Assembly: GCF_019331795.1 (NCBI RefSeq)
Contig: NZ_JAHPZL010000003.1
Location: forward strand, 114,030-161,787
DNA length: 47,758 bases
Direction: 5' to 3'
Source: Austwickia sp. TVS 96-490-7B
GTDB lineage: Bacteria; Actinomycetota; Actinomycetes; Actinomycetales; Dermatophilaceae
Shown here: one piece after another, positions 37,096-45,822 of the stretch
Layout: the number at the start of each line of letters is the position of its first letter
Position numbering within the stretch: position 1 is the first letter of the stretch
The notes under the pieces: model-generated
What the model saw: the letters and a program-made list of their open reading frames with translations, nothing else
What the model was told of the DNA's origin: nothing
Database searches by the model: none
Translations under genes and position numbers: made by a program

Positions 37096-37968
37096 TCACA
37101 TCGGTTGCCCTGGCACCGCCCAGGGATAGGCCTGGCAGCCCTGCAAACCCAGGGTCTGCTGCAGCATCACCGGTGCCTGCTGTCCCGCCCCTGGACAGGT
37201 CTGGTGACCATGACCGATGGCGTGACCGACCTCGTGGTTGATCATGTAGATGCGGTAATGGGCTACATCATCAGGATAAAACTGGACTCCTTCGGTCCAC
37301 CGGCGCGTATTCAACGCCACTCGATCCCCGTTCCGGCAGCTGACCTGACCCTCCGTTGTCATCGGCGCACACATCTGGTCCACGGTCTGCGGACTGGCCA
37401 GCGTGATCCGGAAATCGATGTGTTCCCCGTCCTCCGCATGCTCCGGAGAGACATTGACGAAATGCACATCGTCCTGGGTCTCCCAGCCACGTCGATCAGT
37501 GAGGACCTCCCGCACGATCCGGGTGAATTCCTGCTCGTCGACCCCGGCCTCTTCCTCCGCTTCCACGGTGTACCGGTACGTTTTTCCCCCATGCGAACTG
37601 TCTTGTCCTGGCACTGAGAGGATCTTTGTCTTCCCAGTCCCTTTCTCCGGGACCTCTGGGTGATCAGTCCCCCGGGACATCACCTGGCCGCCTGGCGACG
37701 GTGCCACCCCGACACGATCCGCTCCCGGGTGATCCTCTGCGGCTTGATGCACCGTGGTGGTGGTGTTGGCCTCCGCAGTTCCGCCGTCGTCAATCAACCG
37801 GGGCATGACCAATGTCACCGCCACCAAGGTCGCCGACACCACGGCCAACGTCCGGGCTGCCCGATTCCAGCTCGGCCGCGCCGCCCCCGACGTCGGCTGA
37901 CCACGGTGATCTTCGACGCGCGGCCCAGACATCACTGGCCGATCAGGCGCGGGGATGTGCTTGCTCAT
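37096..37968 (-). CDS. DUF3152 membrane-anchored protein with metzincin-type zinc motif
   Basis: 290 residues from ATG 37968, with AGGAG 5 nt upstream; this overlaps the xerC end by 26 bp, and the longer frame to 37998 lacks a ribosome site. A cytoplasmic tail of about 35 residues, one membrane helix (LAVVSATLVAVTLVMP), a Thr/His/Gly-rich linker, then the DUF3152 domain. Near the end is HEVGHAIGHGH (245-255), which fits HExxHxxGxxH exactly, with a Cys pair (CPGAG, GCQAY) around the following loop. A zinc-dependent extracellular peptidase is likely by motif, though the family's activity is not established to my knowledge. Confidence 0.85.
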   Translation of the reverse strand: MSKHIPAPDRPVMSGPRVEDHRGQPTSGAARPSWNRAARTLAVVSATLVAVTLVMPRLIDDGGTAEANTTTTVHQAAEDHPGADRVGVAPSPGGQVMSRGTDHPEVPEKGTGKTKILSVPGQDSSHGGKTYRYTVEAEEEAGVDEQEFTRIVREVLTDRRGWETQDDVHFVNVSPEHAEDGEHIDFRITLASPQTVDQMCAPMTTEGQVSCRNGDRVALNTRRWTEGVQFYPDDVAHYRIYMINHEVGHAIGHGHQTCPGAGQQAPVMLQQTLGLQGCQAYPWAVPGQPM

Positions 37969-38857
37969 AGGCGCTCCTGAGTCGTTCCGCAGAGACATGC
38001 GTGTAGATCTGGGTCGTCCCTAAGCTGCTGTGCCCCAACAGCTCTTGCACCGCCCGCAGGTCAGCGCCCCCCTCCAGCACATGAGTAGCTGCGCTGTGCC
38101 TCAACCCATGCGGGCTGATCGTGGGCGCTCCTGGGACACAGGTCACCAGGTCACGCACCACCCGACGTACCTCCCGCTGGTCAACACGCCCCCCACGCCT
38201 CCCCACGAACAAGGCTGCCCCGGAACGCACCCCGACGAGTCGTGGACGGCCCCGATCCACCCACGCCCGCACCGCCTGACGTGCCGGGAGACCAAACGGG
38301 ACAACCCGTTGTTTGTCTCCCTTACCCCGCACCCGTGCGATCCGTTCCGCCAGATCTACGTCGTCCACGTCCAGCCCGACCAGTTCACCGACACGAACTC
38401 CGGAGGCATAGAGCAACTCCACCATCGCCCGGTCACGCAACCTGATCGGATCGTCCTCGGCACAGTTCTGGTCAGCGACCGACATCATCTGCGCCGCCTG
38501 CTCGACCTTCAACACCGACGGCAACGTGCGGTGCCGACGAGGCGAAACCAACCTCGCCGCCGGATCAACCTCAACGCGACCGGTGCGACGACACCAGTCA
38601 TAAAACGCCCGCACCGCCGCAGTACGCCGGGCCAACGTCCCTCGGGACGCCCCTCGAGCTGACAGGTCCGCCAGCCAGGCGCGCAGGTCAGTCACCGACA
38701 GTTCGTCCGGCCCACCCGACCCATGATCCTGTACGTACGTCGCTAACGAGACCAGGTCACCGACATACGCGCGGATCGTGTGCTCGGATGCTCCCTGGAC
38801 CAACCGCACATACCTAGCAAACTCCTCGACCTCCCGAGACCACCCCTCGTGCTGCAC
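37943..38857 (-). CDS. xerC: Tyrosine recombinase XerC
   Basis: 304 residues, standard length. All catalytic residues are visible: Arg155 (ASGVRVGEL), Lys179 (GKGDKQR), His250 and Arg253 (SPHGLRH), His276 (LLGHSSLG) and Tyr285 (TQIYTHVS). With XerD it resolves chromosome dimers at dif. It lies after dprA in the order usual for actinobacteria, so it is housekeeping rather than a prophage or integron integrase. Its end overlaps the DUF3152 start. Confidence 0.95.
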   Translation of the reverse strand: MQHEGWSREVEEFARYVRLVQGASEHTIRAYVGDLVSLATYVQDHGSGGPDELSVTDLRAWLADLSARGASRGTLARRTAAVRAFYDWCRRTGRVEVDPAARLVSPRRHRTLPSVLKVEQAAQMMSVADQNCAEDDPIRLRDRAMVELLYASGVRVGELVGLDVDDVDLAERIARVRGKGDKQRVVPFGLPARQAVRAWVDRGRPRLVGVRSGAALFVGRRGGRVDQREVRRVVRDLVTCVPGAPTISPHGLRHSAATHVLEGGADLRAVQELLGHSSLGTTQIYTHVSAERLRSAYEQAHPRA

Positions 38858-38944
38858 GGGATAACGCTCTCCGATGAGATCCCAGAGGGCAAGTGTGGCA
38901 CGCCGTGATCCACCACGAATTCACACTGACCCCACCCGTACTCC

Positions 38945-40114
38945 TCACCCAACCCGTCGACGCCACCCCCACCCATCACGTTCAGCCAGACCAGCCAGGT
39001 CCAACCGACCCAACGCCGACCGCGCCTGTGCCTGATCCACCCCAGCGACCGCCGCGATCGACTCCACCGACCCCCCAACCCGCACCGGCAGCGCATCACG
39101 CACCCGAGCCGCCACCGGATCCAAGTCGTCCTCGACTGTGCGAGGGCCACGACGCACCGGTGCCAGATCCACCCCGAAAGAACCCGCCTCCTCCGCCACC
39201 TCATCTGCATCAGTGACCAAGACCGCCATCCCCTGCCGGATCATCTCGTGACAGCCAGCCGACTGAGACGAAGACACCGGCCCCGGCACCGCCATCACCA
39301 CCCGATGCAGATCAGCAGCAACCCCAGCAGTATGTCGAGATCCTGAACGCAGTCCGGCCTCCACCACCAACGTTCCCGTCGTGCACGCCGCAATCAACCG
39401 GTTACGCAACAAAAACCGTTGCCGCATCGGCGCCGCCCCAGGAGGGACCTCACTGACCACCGCCCCCACTCGAGCGATCTCCTCCAGCAACGCCGTGTGC
39501 GCCACCGGATACGCCCGGTCCACTCCACCGGCCAACACCGCCACCGTCGGAGCTCCCACTGCCAACGCTCCCCGATGCGCAGCAACATCAATCCCAAACG
39601 CCGCTCCACTGACCACAGTGAAACCTCGCCTCCCCAGCCCAGCCGCCACATCCGCAGCGACATGCTGGCCGTACGGCGTACACGCCCGCGCTCCCACAAT
39701 CGCCACGCTGCGCTCGCAGGCCTCAGCCAAGGACAACGGTCCTCGCACCCACAACGCGATGGGTGGATGTGCCAGATCATCCACCCCCACCGGCCACTCC
39801 TGATCCCCAGGTACCACCACTCGCGCACCAACCCGCGCCGCCCGGTCAAGGTCGGCACTGAGGTCTGCCTTGACCAGCCGGCCAGCGAAACGTCCACCTG
39901 GCATCCCCTCCGGAATGCCCGGCACCTGAGCCAGCGCCCCTACCGCACCGTACGCTGCGATCAGAGCACCGGCCCGTGGGTCACCCGGTTCGGCGATCCG
40001 CGACCACAACGCTCGCGCCGTACGGTCATCTTGAGGACATGCACCCCAGGACGACGGCCAGGCGGGAAGAGCGCTATCCAGCCCCGGGAGAACCGCTTCG
40101 CTCCCCCGGGTCAT
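38945..40114 (-). CDS. dprA: DNA-processing protein DprA
   Basis: 389 residues. The Rossmann-like core carries SVAIVGARACTPYG, VVSGAAFGIDVAAHRGAL, TVAVLAGGVDRAYP and RNRLIAACT; the C-terminus (about 325-385) looks like the winged-helix domain. It loads RecA on incoming single-stranded DNA in competent bacteria. Its start overlaps the comM stop by 4 bp (ATGA). Whether this organism is transformable cannot be told from here. Confidence 0.95.
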   Translation of the reverse strand: MTRGSEAVLPGLDSALPAWPSSWGACPQDDRTARALWSRIAEPGDPRAGALIAAYGAVGALAQVPGIPEGMPGGRFAGRLVKADLSADLDRAARVGARVVVPGDQEWPVGVDDLAHPPIALWVRGPLSLAEACERSVAIVGARACTPYGQHVAADVAAGLGRRGFTVVSGAAFGIDVAAHRGALAVGAPTVAVLAGGVDRAYPVAHTALLEEIARVGAVVSEVPPGAAPMRQRFLLRNRLIAACTTGTLVVEAGLRSGSRHTAGVAADLHRVVMAVPGPVSSSQSAGCHEMIRQGMAVLVTDADEVAEEAGSFGVDLAPVRRGPRTVEDDLDPVAARVRDALPVRVGGSVESIAAVAGVDQAQARSALGRLDLAGLAERDGWGWRRRVG

Positions 40115-41703
40115 ATCGCCACCGCCCCGTGCGCTCGCAGAGTCAACGCCGTCCCTACATCGTCACGGCGCGGCACCCCACCACCAGCAAGGTCCCGTAC
40201 CGTTTGCGCCAGCCGTAACACCCGGTCATACCCTCGTAAGGTCAGCACCCCACGGTCCAACGCTCGATCCAGGTCCACGCGTGCCGACGATGGCGTCGCA
40301 TCAGGCCCTCGACGGAGCGCTGATCCTGGGACGTGTGCGTTCACCTGCCATGGCGTCCCGGCGTACCGCACACGTTGAACCTCACGGGCCTGAGCAACCC
40401 GTGCAGCGACCACCGCGCTGGACTCCCCTGGCCCGCTACTCAGCCCCGCTAAGGTCACCGCGGGAACCTGCAACTGCAGATCCACCCGGTCCAGCAACGG
40501 ACCGACCAGACGCCCCAAGTAATCTCGACGAGCTCGCGGATGGCAGGTGCAGTCCCTCCCCTTGCCGTGTCCCTTGCCACACGGGCAAGGGTTAGCCGCC
40601 AACACCAGTTGGAATTGGGCAGGGAAACACACCGACTCTCGGGCCCGAGCCACCACCACTCGTCCTGACTCCACCGGCTGGCGCAAGGCCTGCAACACCT
40701 GCGGACGAAACTCCGGCGCCTCGTCCAGGAACAACACCCCTCGGTGCGCCTGCGAAATTAATCCCGGACGCACCGCGCCGCTGCCCCCACCCACAATCGC
40801 GGCCATTGAGGCCCCATGATGCGGGGCGACAAACGGGGCCCGGTCCACCAGGATCCCCGAAGGCAAGGTCCCCAACACCGAATGAATGGAGGTCACCTCC
40901 AAAGCGTCAGCCCGCGTTAACGGCGGCAAGAGCGACGGCAACCGTTCAGCAAGCATGGTCTTGCCAGCACCTGGCGGACCCACCAGAAACAGGTGGTGAC
41001 CACCCGCAGCCGCGATTTCCAACGCCAGCCGTGCCTCTTCTTGCCCGGCGACATCTGCCAGATCCGGTGGCACAGGAGGCGCCGCTACCGCAGCTGCACC
41101 ATGGCGAGGCAGATCAGGCAGGGCGTCGGGTATTTCCCAGGGTGAGGGACCCTCTAGCGTGGACTGACACTGTCCGCTGGCGGCTATGGCATCAGCCCGA
41201 TGGCCTGCCACTACTTGGCCCAACGACCAGGCCGGCAAAACCTCAACATCAGGCACGAGCGACGCTTCCTGCATATTTGCCGCCGGAACTACCACCCGCC
41301 GTACTCCAGCCCGGGCTGCGGCTAACACCAACGGCAAGACGCCCCGAACCGGTCGCACTGTCCCATCCAGCCCCAACTCTCCCAGATGCACGACGCCAGC
41401 CACCTGGGCCGGAGGAAGGCTACGCGCTGCCGCCAACGCCGCCACCGCGATGGCCAAGTCCAACCCCGACCCTGACTTCGGCAAGGATGCCGGCGACAGA
41501 TTCACCACGATCTTGCGAGTCGGGAGATTGACCCCGGAATGCGCTGCAGCGGACCGAATCCGATCGGCAGCCTGACGGCACGCGGCGTCCGGGAGCCCCA
41601 CGATCAAAAATGTCGGCAAACCCGTCGCCACATCTGCTTCGGCCTCGACTACTGCCCCGTCCATGCCGGTCAATACCACCGCACCGGTACGCCCCAAGGT
41701 CAT
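40111..41703 (-). CDS. comM: YifB/ComM family Mg-chelatase-like AAA ATPase
   Basis: 530 residues. An N-terminal Lon-protease-like domain (LTGMDGAVVEAEADVATGLP, then KIVVNLSPASLPKSGSGLDL), Walker A LVGPPGAGKTML, Walker B with LFLDEAPEFRPQVLQ, and a Cys-rich stretch CPCGKGHGKGRDCTCH that may bind zinc. The C-terminal Mg-chelatase helical domain ends in YDRVLRLAQTVRDL. ComM is a hexameric helicase promoting branch migration in transformation. It overlaps both yraN and dprA by 4 bp. Confidence 0.95.
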   Translation of the reverse strand: MTLGRTGAVVLTGMDGAVVEAEADVATGLPTFLIVGLPDAACRQAADRIRSAAAHSGVNLPTRKIVVNLSPASLPKSGSGLDLAIAVAALAAARSLPPAQVAGVVHLGELGLDGTVRPVRGVLPLVLAAARAGVRRVVVPAANMQEASLVPDVEVLPAWSLGQVVAGHRADAIAASGQCQSTLEGPSPWEIPDALPDLPRHGAAAVAAPPVPPDLADVAGQEEARLALEIAAAGGHHLFLVGPPGAGKTMLAERLPSLLPPLTRADALEVTSIHSVLGTLPSGILVDRAPFVAPHHGASMAAIVGGGSGAVRPGLISQAHRGVLFLDEAPEFRPQVLQALRQPVESGRVVVARARESVCFPAQFQLVLAANPCPCGKGHGKGRDCTCHPRARRDYLGRLVGPLLDRVDLQLQVPAVTLAGLSSGPGESSAVVAARVAQAREVQRVRYAGTPWQVNAHVPGSALRRGPDATPSSARVDLDRALDRGVLTLRGYDRVLRLAQTVRDLAGGGVPRRDDVGTALTLRAHGAVAI

Positions 41704-42158
41704 GCCAGTGCCCCGCGAAGATGCTCCACGACTGGCGCCCCGGCATAAGGCAAAACCACCCCAACCACATCCACCCGGATCTCACTGGTCGCTCTAGCCT
41801 CCAGCGGATGGGCCTGCACCCACCATCCTGCTAGTCGCCGCAACCGAGCCGCTTTACGCCAGGTAATGGCTTCGACCGGTGACCCATACGTCGTCGTCCG
41901 ACGAGTTTTGACCTCACAGACCACCAGACAGGACCCGTCGTGAGCGACCAGGTCGATCTCCCCGTCAGCGCATCGCCAGTTGCGATCCACGATCACCATG
42001 CCCTGTGCCTGCAGATGTCGCGCAGCCACACGTTCGCCGTACGCCCCCAGTGCCACCTTGCGTTTGTCCGGATGCGGACCCACCGACCCGACATCAACCC
42101 TGCCAGACCCCGATGCCAGGAGATCCGAACTCTTCAACCTCGTCATGCCGGGCAGCAT
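41700..42158 (-). CDS. yraN: YraN family (UPF0102) putative endonuclease
   Basis: 152 residues. The restriction-endonuclease-like core is intact: GAYGERVAARHLQAQG, then RNWRCADGEIDLVAHDG (the E/D metal residues) and CEVKTRRTTTYGSP (E-x-K). A 25-residue N-terminal extension precedes it; ATG at codon 5 is also possible. Cellular role uncertain; it sits regularly with rnhB and comM. Confidence 0.93.
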   Translation of the reverse strand: MLPGMTRLKSSDLLASGSGRVDVGSVGPHPDKRKVALGAYGERVAARHLQAQGMVIVDRNWRCADGEIDLVAHDGSCLVVCEVKTRRTTTYGSPVEAITWRKAARLRRLAGWWVQAHPLEARATSEIRVDVVGVVLPYAGAPVVEHLRGALA

Positions 42159-42190
42159 GCCCGCTCCACCCGCACTCCCGAGGTGGCGGC

Positions 42191-42199
42191 TGTGGACAA
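42191..42199 (-). promoter_or_regulatory. DnaA-box-like 9-mer (TTGTCCACA on minus)
   Basis: TGTGGACAA on plus equals TTGTCCACA on minus, the preferred actinobacterial DnaA box. It lies 33 bp upstream of the yraN start and 38 bp from a second box in the same orientation (42229-42237). Confidence 0.45.
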
Positions 42200-42228
42200 C
42201 AGTCCATCAGCCCATCAATGACACAGGT

Positions 42229-42237
42229 TGTGGATAA
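42229..42237 (-). promoter_or_regulatory. DnaA-box-like 9-mer (TTATCCACA on minus)
   Basis: TGTGGATAA on plus equals TTATCCACA, the canonical DnaA box. It lies in the yraN-DUF2469 gap with the box at 42191-42199. The pair could give DnaA control of the yraN-comM-dprA operon. Confidence 0.45.
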
Positions 42238-42273
42238 CCCCCTGAGCCCAGTCAGGCCGTGATCAGGACCGAG

Positions 42274-42597
42274 TCAGCGGCCAAAACCCTCGTTGCCCGG
42301 AACCTGAAGATCAGATTTGGCAAGTTCTTCGATATTGACATCTTTGAAGGTCACCACGCGCACATTCTTGACAAACCGCGCCGGTCGGTAGACATCCCAC
42401 ACCCACGCATCGCTCATTGTGACGTCGAAATACACCTCGCCGCCGTCGCTACGAACCTTCACATCGACCGAGTTACACAGGTAAAACCGCCGTTCGGTCT
42501 CCACTACATGACTGAACAAGCCGACTACATCGCGATACTCCCGATAGAGCTGCAGCTCCATCTCGGTCTCGTACTTCTCCAGGTCCTCAGCGCCCAT
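42274..42597 (-). CDS. DUF2469 family protein
   Basis: 107 residues, standard length. Begins MGAEDLEKYETEMELQLYRE and contains VVETERRFYLCNSVDVKV and DAWVWDVYRPARFV, all hallmarks of this small actinobacteria-specific family. Function unknown. It overlaps the rnhB stop by 11 bp and almost always accompanies rnhB/lepB. Confidence 0.95.
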   Translation of the reverse strand: MGAEDLEKYETEMELQLYREYRDVVGLFSHVVETERRFYLCNSVDVKVRSDGGEVYFDVTMSDAWVWDVYRPARFVKNVRVVTFKDVNIEELAKSDLQVPGNEGFGR

Positions 42598-43402
42598 CGG
42601 GCCTCACCTCCACCGGACCATCATGGACCATCGTCGACGTTGCCAAGACCACGGGCTCAACGGTCGACCGTCCTGACCCGTGCGGCGTACCCCGTCCTCC
42701 GGTGAGATTCCAGGACTGTCGATGCTCTGTGCTTGGTCCGAACTCGCGCAACGCCGCCAGGTGAGCGGGCGAAGCATAACCCTTGTTGATGTCCCAGTGG
42801 TACGCCGGATGGGCGTCGGCACGCTCCACCATCACCGCGTCTCGCTCTACCTTGGCCAAGACGCTCGCTGCCGCTACCGAAGCGCACGACAGATCCGCCT
42901 TGATCTGAGTGTGGACAGTCGGGGCGGCAGGCTGCTCGTCCAGCAACGCCAACAGCCCGACTTCGGCTGGATTGGTGAGCCAATCGTGCTTGCCATCCAG
43001 GATCACCACGTCCGCCTCAAGGTGGCAGGCCTGTAAGGCTCGACGACCTGCCGCGCGCAACGCCGCGATAATGCCCCATTCGTCAATTTCAGCAGCTGAA
43101 GCATGTCCGACCCCCCACGACGAGGCCCACGCATGGATCGGCTCCACCAGCGCTGTACGACGAGCGGGGGTTAACAACTTCGAATCTCGGACTCCCGGCG
43201 GAGCGCTCCCCACCTCCTGGGTCACACAGACCACTCCGACAGTGACCGGACCGGCGAGGGCCCCTCGCCCGACCTCGTCCATTCCCGCGACTACCCGATG
43301 ACCCGCGCGGTGCAACGCGCGTTCTTGCCGCAAGGTTGGCGGATGACTCGATCTGCTGGCGCCCCTCCTCGGGGGCGTCGCCGGTTGCTGCCCGGCCGTC
43401 AT
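42587..43402 (-). CDS. rnhB: Ribonuclease HII
   Basis: 271 residues. Active-site signature GMDEVGRGALAGPV (Asp42, Glu43), with further acidic residues in VILDGKHDWL and AHPAYHWDINKGY. It removes RNA from RNA:DNA hybrids and single ribonucleotides. N-terminal 25 residues are Pro/Arg/Ser-rich, and the C-terminal 45 residues after the GYASPAHLAALREFGP region are a species-specific extension. It overlaps the upstream lepB by 4 bp. Confidence 0.95.
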   Translation of the reverse strand: MTAGQQPATPPRRGASRSSHPPTLRQERALHRAGHRVVAGMDEVGRGALAGPVTVGVVCVTQEVGSAPPGVRDSKLLTPARRTALVEPIHAWASSWGVGHASAAEIDEWGIIAALRAAGRRALQACHLEADVVILDGKHDWLTNPAEVGLLALLDEQPAAPTVHTQIKADLSCASVAAASVLAKVERDAVMVERADAHPAYHWDINKGYASPAHLAALREFGPSTEHRQSWNLTGGRGTPHGSGRSTVEPVVLATSTMVHDGPVEVRPDGR

Positions 43403-44388
43403 GGCGTCCCGGCAGCAACCGGTCCTGGGCGACTCTCTCCCATGGCTTGCACCTTCGGAGGCGGAACATTGGCAAACACAGATTCCGGCGCATCCAGGCC
43501 GCTGAATCGGCCCACCGGCCAGACAACGGCCATCGCCTTTCCCACAACCTTGTCGATCGGCACACTGCCGTAATACCCCGTGTGATCCCGAGAGCCGCTA
43601 GCTCCACTCGAAGCCTGGCCTTGTTCGGGCAAGCCCGGCGTCCCAGGCGGACCATCGGGGTCGGTGTCGTTGTACCGGCTGTCCCTGGAATTGGAACGGT
43701 GATCCCCCATCACCCAGACTTTGCCTTCCGGGACGCGAATGTCGAAATCGATGGTGCTCGCCTTATCTCCGGGGAAAACATATGGTTCGGTGATTTCCAC
43801 CCCGTTGACCTCTAACTTCCCGGACTTCGAACAGCACTTCACGTGGTCACCAGGTAGTCCGATCACCCGTTTGATCAGATGGTTATCTTCCTGGCTCGGC
43901 AAGACCCCCACCCAGGCAAGAGCATCCTTCACCTTCTGCCCCACCCCATCCTGACGAGGAACCGTTGGCAGGTCGATGAGCCAGCGTCCCGGATCTTCAA
44001 AAACCACCACATCGCCACGGGAGAGCGAGAACGGTCCGGGGGTCAGTTTGCTGACGATGACCCGATCGTCACGGATGAGGGTGTCATTCATCGAGTCTGA
44101 AGGGATCCAGAACGGCTGCACCAGAAAAGTCTTGACCACTGAGGACAAAACCAGGGCAAGAACGATCACCAGGGCCGTCTCCCGGACGGCGTGCCAGAGT
44201 CGTTGTCCAGCGGTCGGGGTCGGGGCCTCTGGAGAGGAAGCCGCCGTCCTGTGCGGGTGATCTGGGGAGTCGTCCAGAGCACCTGTCGGTCCGGATCCGG
44301 AGCTGCCGACGCCGGCCCCTCGGGGGGCCTTCTCGGCAGCGTTCGGCCGGTGCGGTGACGGTTGGCCCGCGCCGTTGCTGTCGTTCAT
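43399..44388 (-). CDS. lepB: Signal peptidase I (first copy, with long cytoplasmic N-terminus)
   Basis: 329 residues from ATG 44388 (AGGA 6 nt upstream); the frame to 44448 adds 20 residues without support. Residues 1-62 are hydrophilic and Pro/Gly/Ser-rich, then one membrane helix (70-92). Catalytic Ser99 lies in WIPSDSM and Lys173 in HLIKRVIGLPGD; the C-terminal motif WVMGDHRSNSRDSR is present. It cleaves signal peptides of exported proteins. A second, shorter signal peptidase follows at 44497. Confidence 0.95.
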   Translation of the reverse strand: MNDSNGAGQPSPHRPNAAEKAPRGAGVGSSGSGPTGALDDSPDHPHRTAASSPEAPTPTAGQRLWHAVRETALVIVLALVLSSVVKTFLVQPFWIPSDSMNDTLIRDDRVIVSKLTPGPFSLSRGDVVVFEDPGRWLIDLPTVPRQDGVGQKVKDALAWVGVLPSQEDNHLIKRVIGLPGDHVKCCSKSGKLEVNGVEITEPYVFPGDKASTIDFDIRVPEGKVWVMGDHRSNSRDSRYNDTDPDGPPGTPGLPEQGQASSGASGSRDHTGYYGSVPIDKVVGKAMAVVWPVGRFSGLDAPESVFANVPPPKVQAMGESRPGPVAAGTP

Positions 44389-44496
44389 CGTTGTCCTGAC
44401 ATCGCTCTCCTGACGCGTGACGGCGATCACGCGCCCTGCTGTGTCCACGCCAACGTCCCCGACGTCTCCTCGCCGCTGCCCGCCGAGATCGCTGTG

Positions 44497-45069
44497 TCAG
44501 CCGCCGCCAGGATTTCCGGCCCGTGAGAACGGCCAATAGCGGAAGACTACGGGACCAATCACGTCGGACTCGCTGACAGTACCCCCGCCAGGAGAGCCCA
44601 TATGGAATCTGGAGTCACCCGAATGGGAACGATGATCTCCCATCAGCCAGAGCCGACCAGGGGGCACCACAACGTCGAACGCTTGGGTGCTGGCGGCATC
44701 CCCTGGATAGAGATATGGCTCGTTCAACGGGCTGCCATTGACCATGACGCTGCCTTTACCGTCACAGCTGACCCGGTCTCCTCCGACGCCGATCACCCGT
44801 TTGACATAGACATTCGCTGGATCATGTCCATCGAGCTTGCCAAACAGCGCCTCGACCAAGCCGGTGGAGACACCAGGCACGGGCCCCCAGGTGGTCCCTC
44901 CGTCAAACACCACTACATCGCCCCGATGCACGTCGCCAGCGCGCCACTTAGCCACCACGACTCGATCCCCTGGGATCAGCGTGCCTTCCATGGACCCAGA
45001 CGGGATGCCATAGAGACCCAAGAGGAAGGCTCGCACCACCAGGACCACTGCAAAAGTCACGGCCACCAC
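44497..45069 (-). CDS. lepB: Signal peptidase I (second copy)
   Basis: 190 residues from GTG 45069, beginning inside the membrane helix (VAVTFAVVLVVRAFLLGLYG). Catalytic Ser26 in IPSGSM and Lys90 in YVKRVIGVGGD; WLMGDHRSHSGDSR is present. The frame remains open back into rplS with an N-tail of normal look (SSSRRSSSWP before the helix, NEQQNTTATTVTAEARH further up), but I see no ATG, GTG or TTG in it. A CTG at 45153 (reading LNEQQ) could be the true start, giving about 218 residues. The catalytic domain is fully intact, so this is a working enzyme with an uncertain start. Confidence 0.92.
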   Translation of the reverse strand: MVAVTFAVVLVVRAFLLGLYGIPSGSMEGTLIPGDRVVVAKWRAGDVHRGDVVVFDGGTTWGPVPGVSTGLVEALFGKLDGHDPANVYVKRVIGVGGDRVSCDGKGSVMVNGSPLNEPYLYPGDAASTQAFDVVVPPGRLWLMGDHRSHSGDSRFHMGSPGGGTVSESDVIGPVVFRYWPFSRAGNPGGG

Positions 45070-45215
45070 GGGCCACGATGAAGAGCGCCGTGATGATGAG
45101 TGGCGCGCCTCCGCCGTGACCGTGGTGGCCGTGGTGTTCTGTTGCTCGTTCAGGGCACTGGTCCCGTTTCTGCCTGAGAACGCCGTAGCGCCCTGGGCTG
45201 TCGTCAGATCGTTGC

Positions 45216-45572
45216 TCAGCGCCCGGTGTTGTCGCGCTTCTCGCGGATCTTGGCAGCCTTGCCGCGCAGGCCTCGCAGGTAGTACAGCTTGGCGCGACGC
45301 ACGTCACCGCGGGTGACGACCTCGATCTTTTCGACGACCGGGGTGTGCACCGGGAAGGTCCGCTCCACTCCGACGCCGAAGCTGACCTTACGGACGGTGT
45401 AGGTCTCACCCACGCCCTTGCCATGGCGACGGATCACGACGCCCTGGAAAATCTGAACACGAGAACGGGTGCCTTCCACGACCCGTACGTGAACCTTCAC
45501 GGTGTCACCCGCGCGGAAGGCGGGGATGTCAGTCCGCAGGCTAGCGGCATCGACGGCGTCGAGCTTGTGCAT
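45216..45572 (-). CDS. rplS: 50S ribosomal protein L19
   Basis: 118 residues from ATG 45572 ([17 protein letters not shown]), the normal length; the frame to 45599 adds nine residues not typical of L19. Motifs: [38 protein letters not shown] and [18 protein letters not shown]. It lies at the 30S-50S interface. The lepB pair follows; trmD lies 251 bp upstream, with no gene in the gap. Confidence 0.97.
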   Translation of the reverse strand: MHKLDAVDAASLRTDIPAFRAGDTVKVHVRVVEGTRSRVQIFQGVVIRRHGKGVGETYTVRKVSFGVGVERTFPVHTPVVEKIEVVTRGDVRRAKLYYLRGLRGKAAKIREKRDNTGR

Positions 45573-45822
45573 GTCGCATTCGCTTTCTCGCACTGCCACG
45601 GGTCAGGCGTCTGTTCGGCTCCGAGATCAGGCAACCTGTGTCTCGGAAGTGTTGACGTCACCATCTGCGTCACTGGGCCGCATGCGCCATCACCTGAGCG
45701 ATGGCTGCACATCCCCCCGTGGTGGGGGCCTTGCTACAAGGCATGAGACGCGACCACTTATTGTGCCAGAGCACGCACCGGTCCTGAAATCGAGGTCTGG
45801 TCTCGTGCGGAACTCCCACGAG

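Noticed and set aside
37943-38857. Tyrosine recombinase as sign of prophage, integron or mobile island
   Set aside because: Length, residues and position between dprA and the rpsB block are those of housekeeping XerC; no att repeats or phage genes nearby.
45705-45735. C-run/G-run hairpin near 45713-45730 as terminator of trmD
   Set aside because: Only 5-6 bp of C:G pairing around GTGGT and no U-run; too weak to call.
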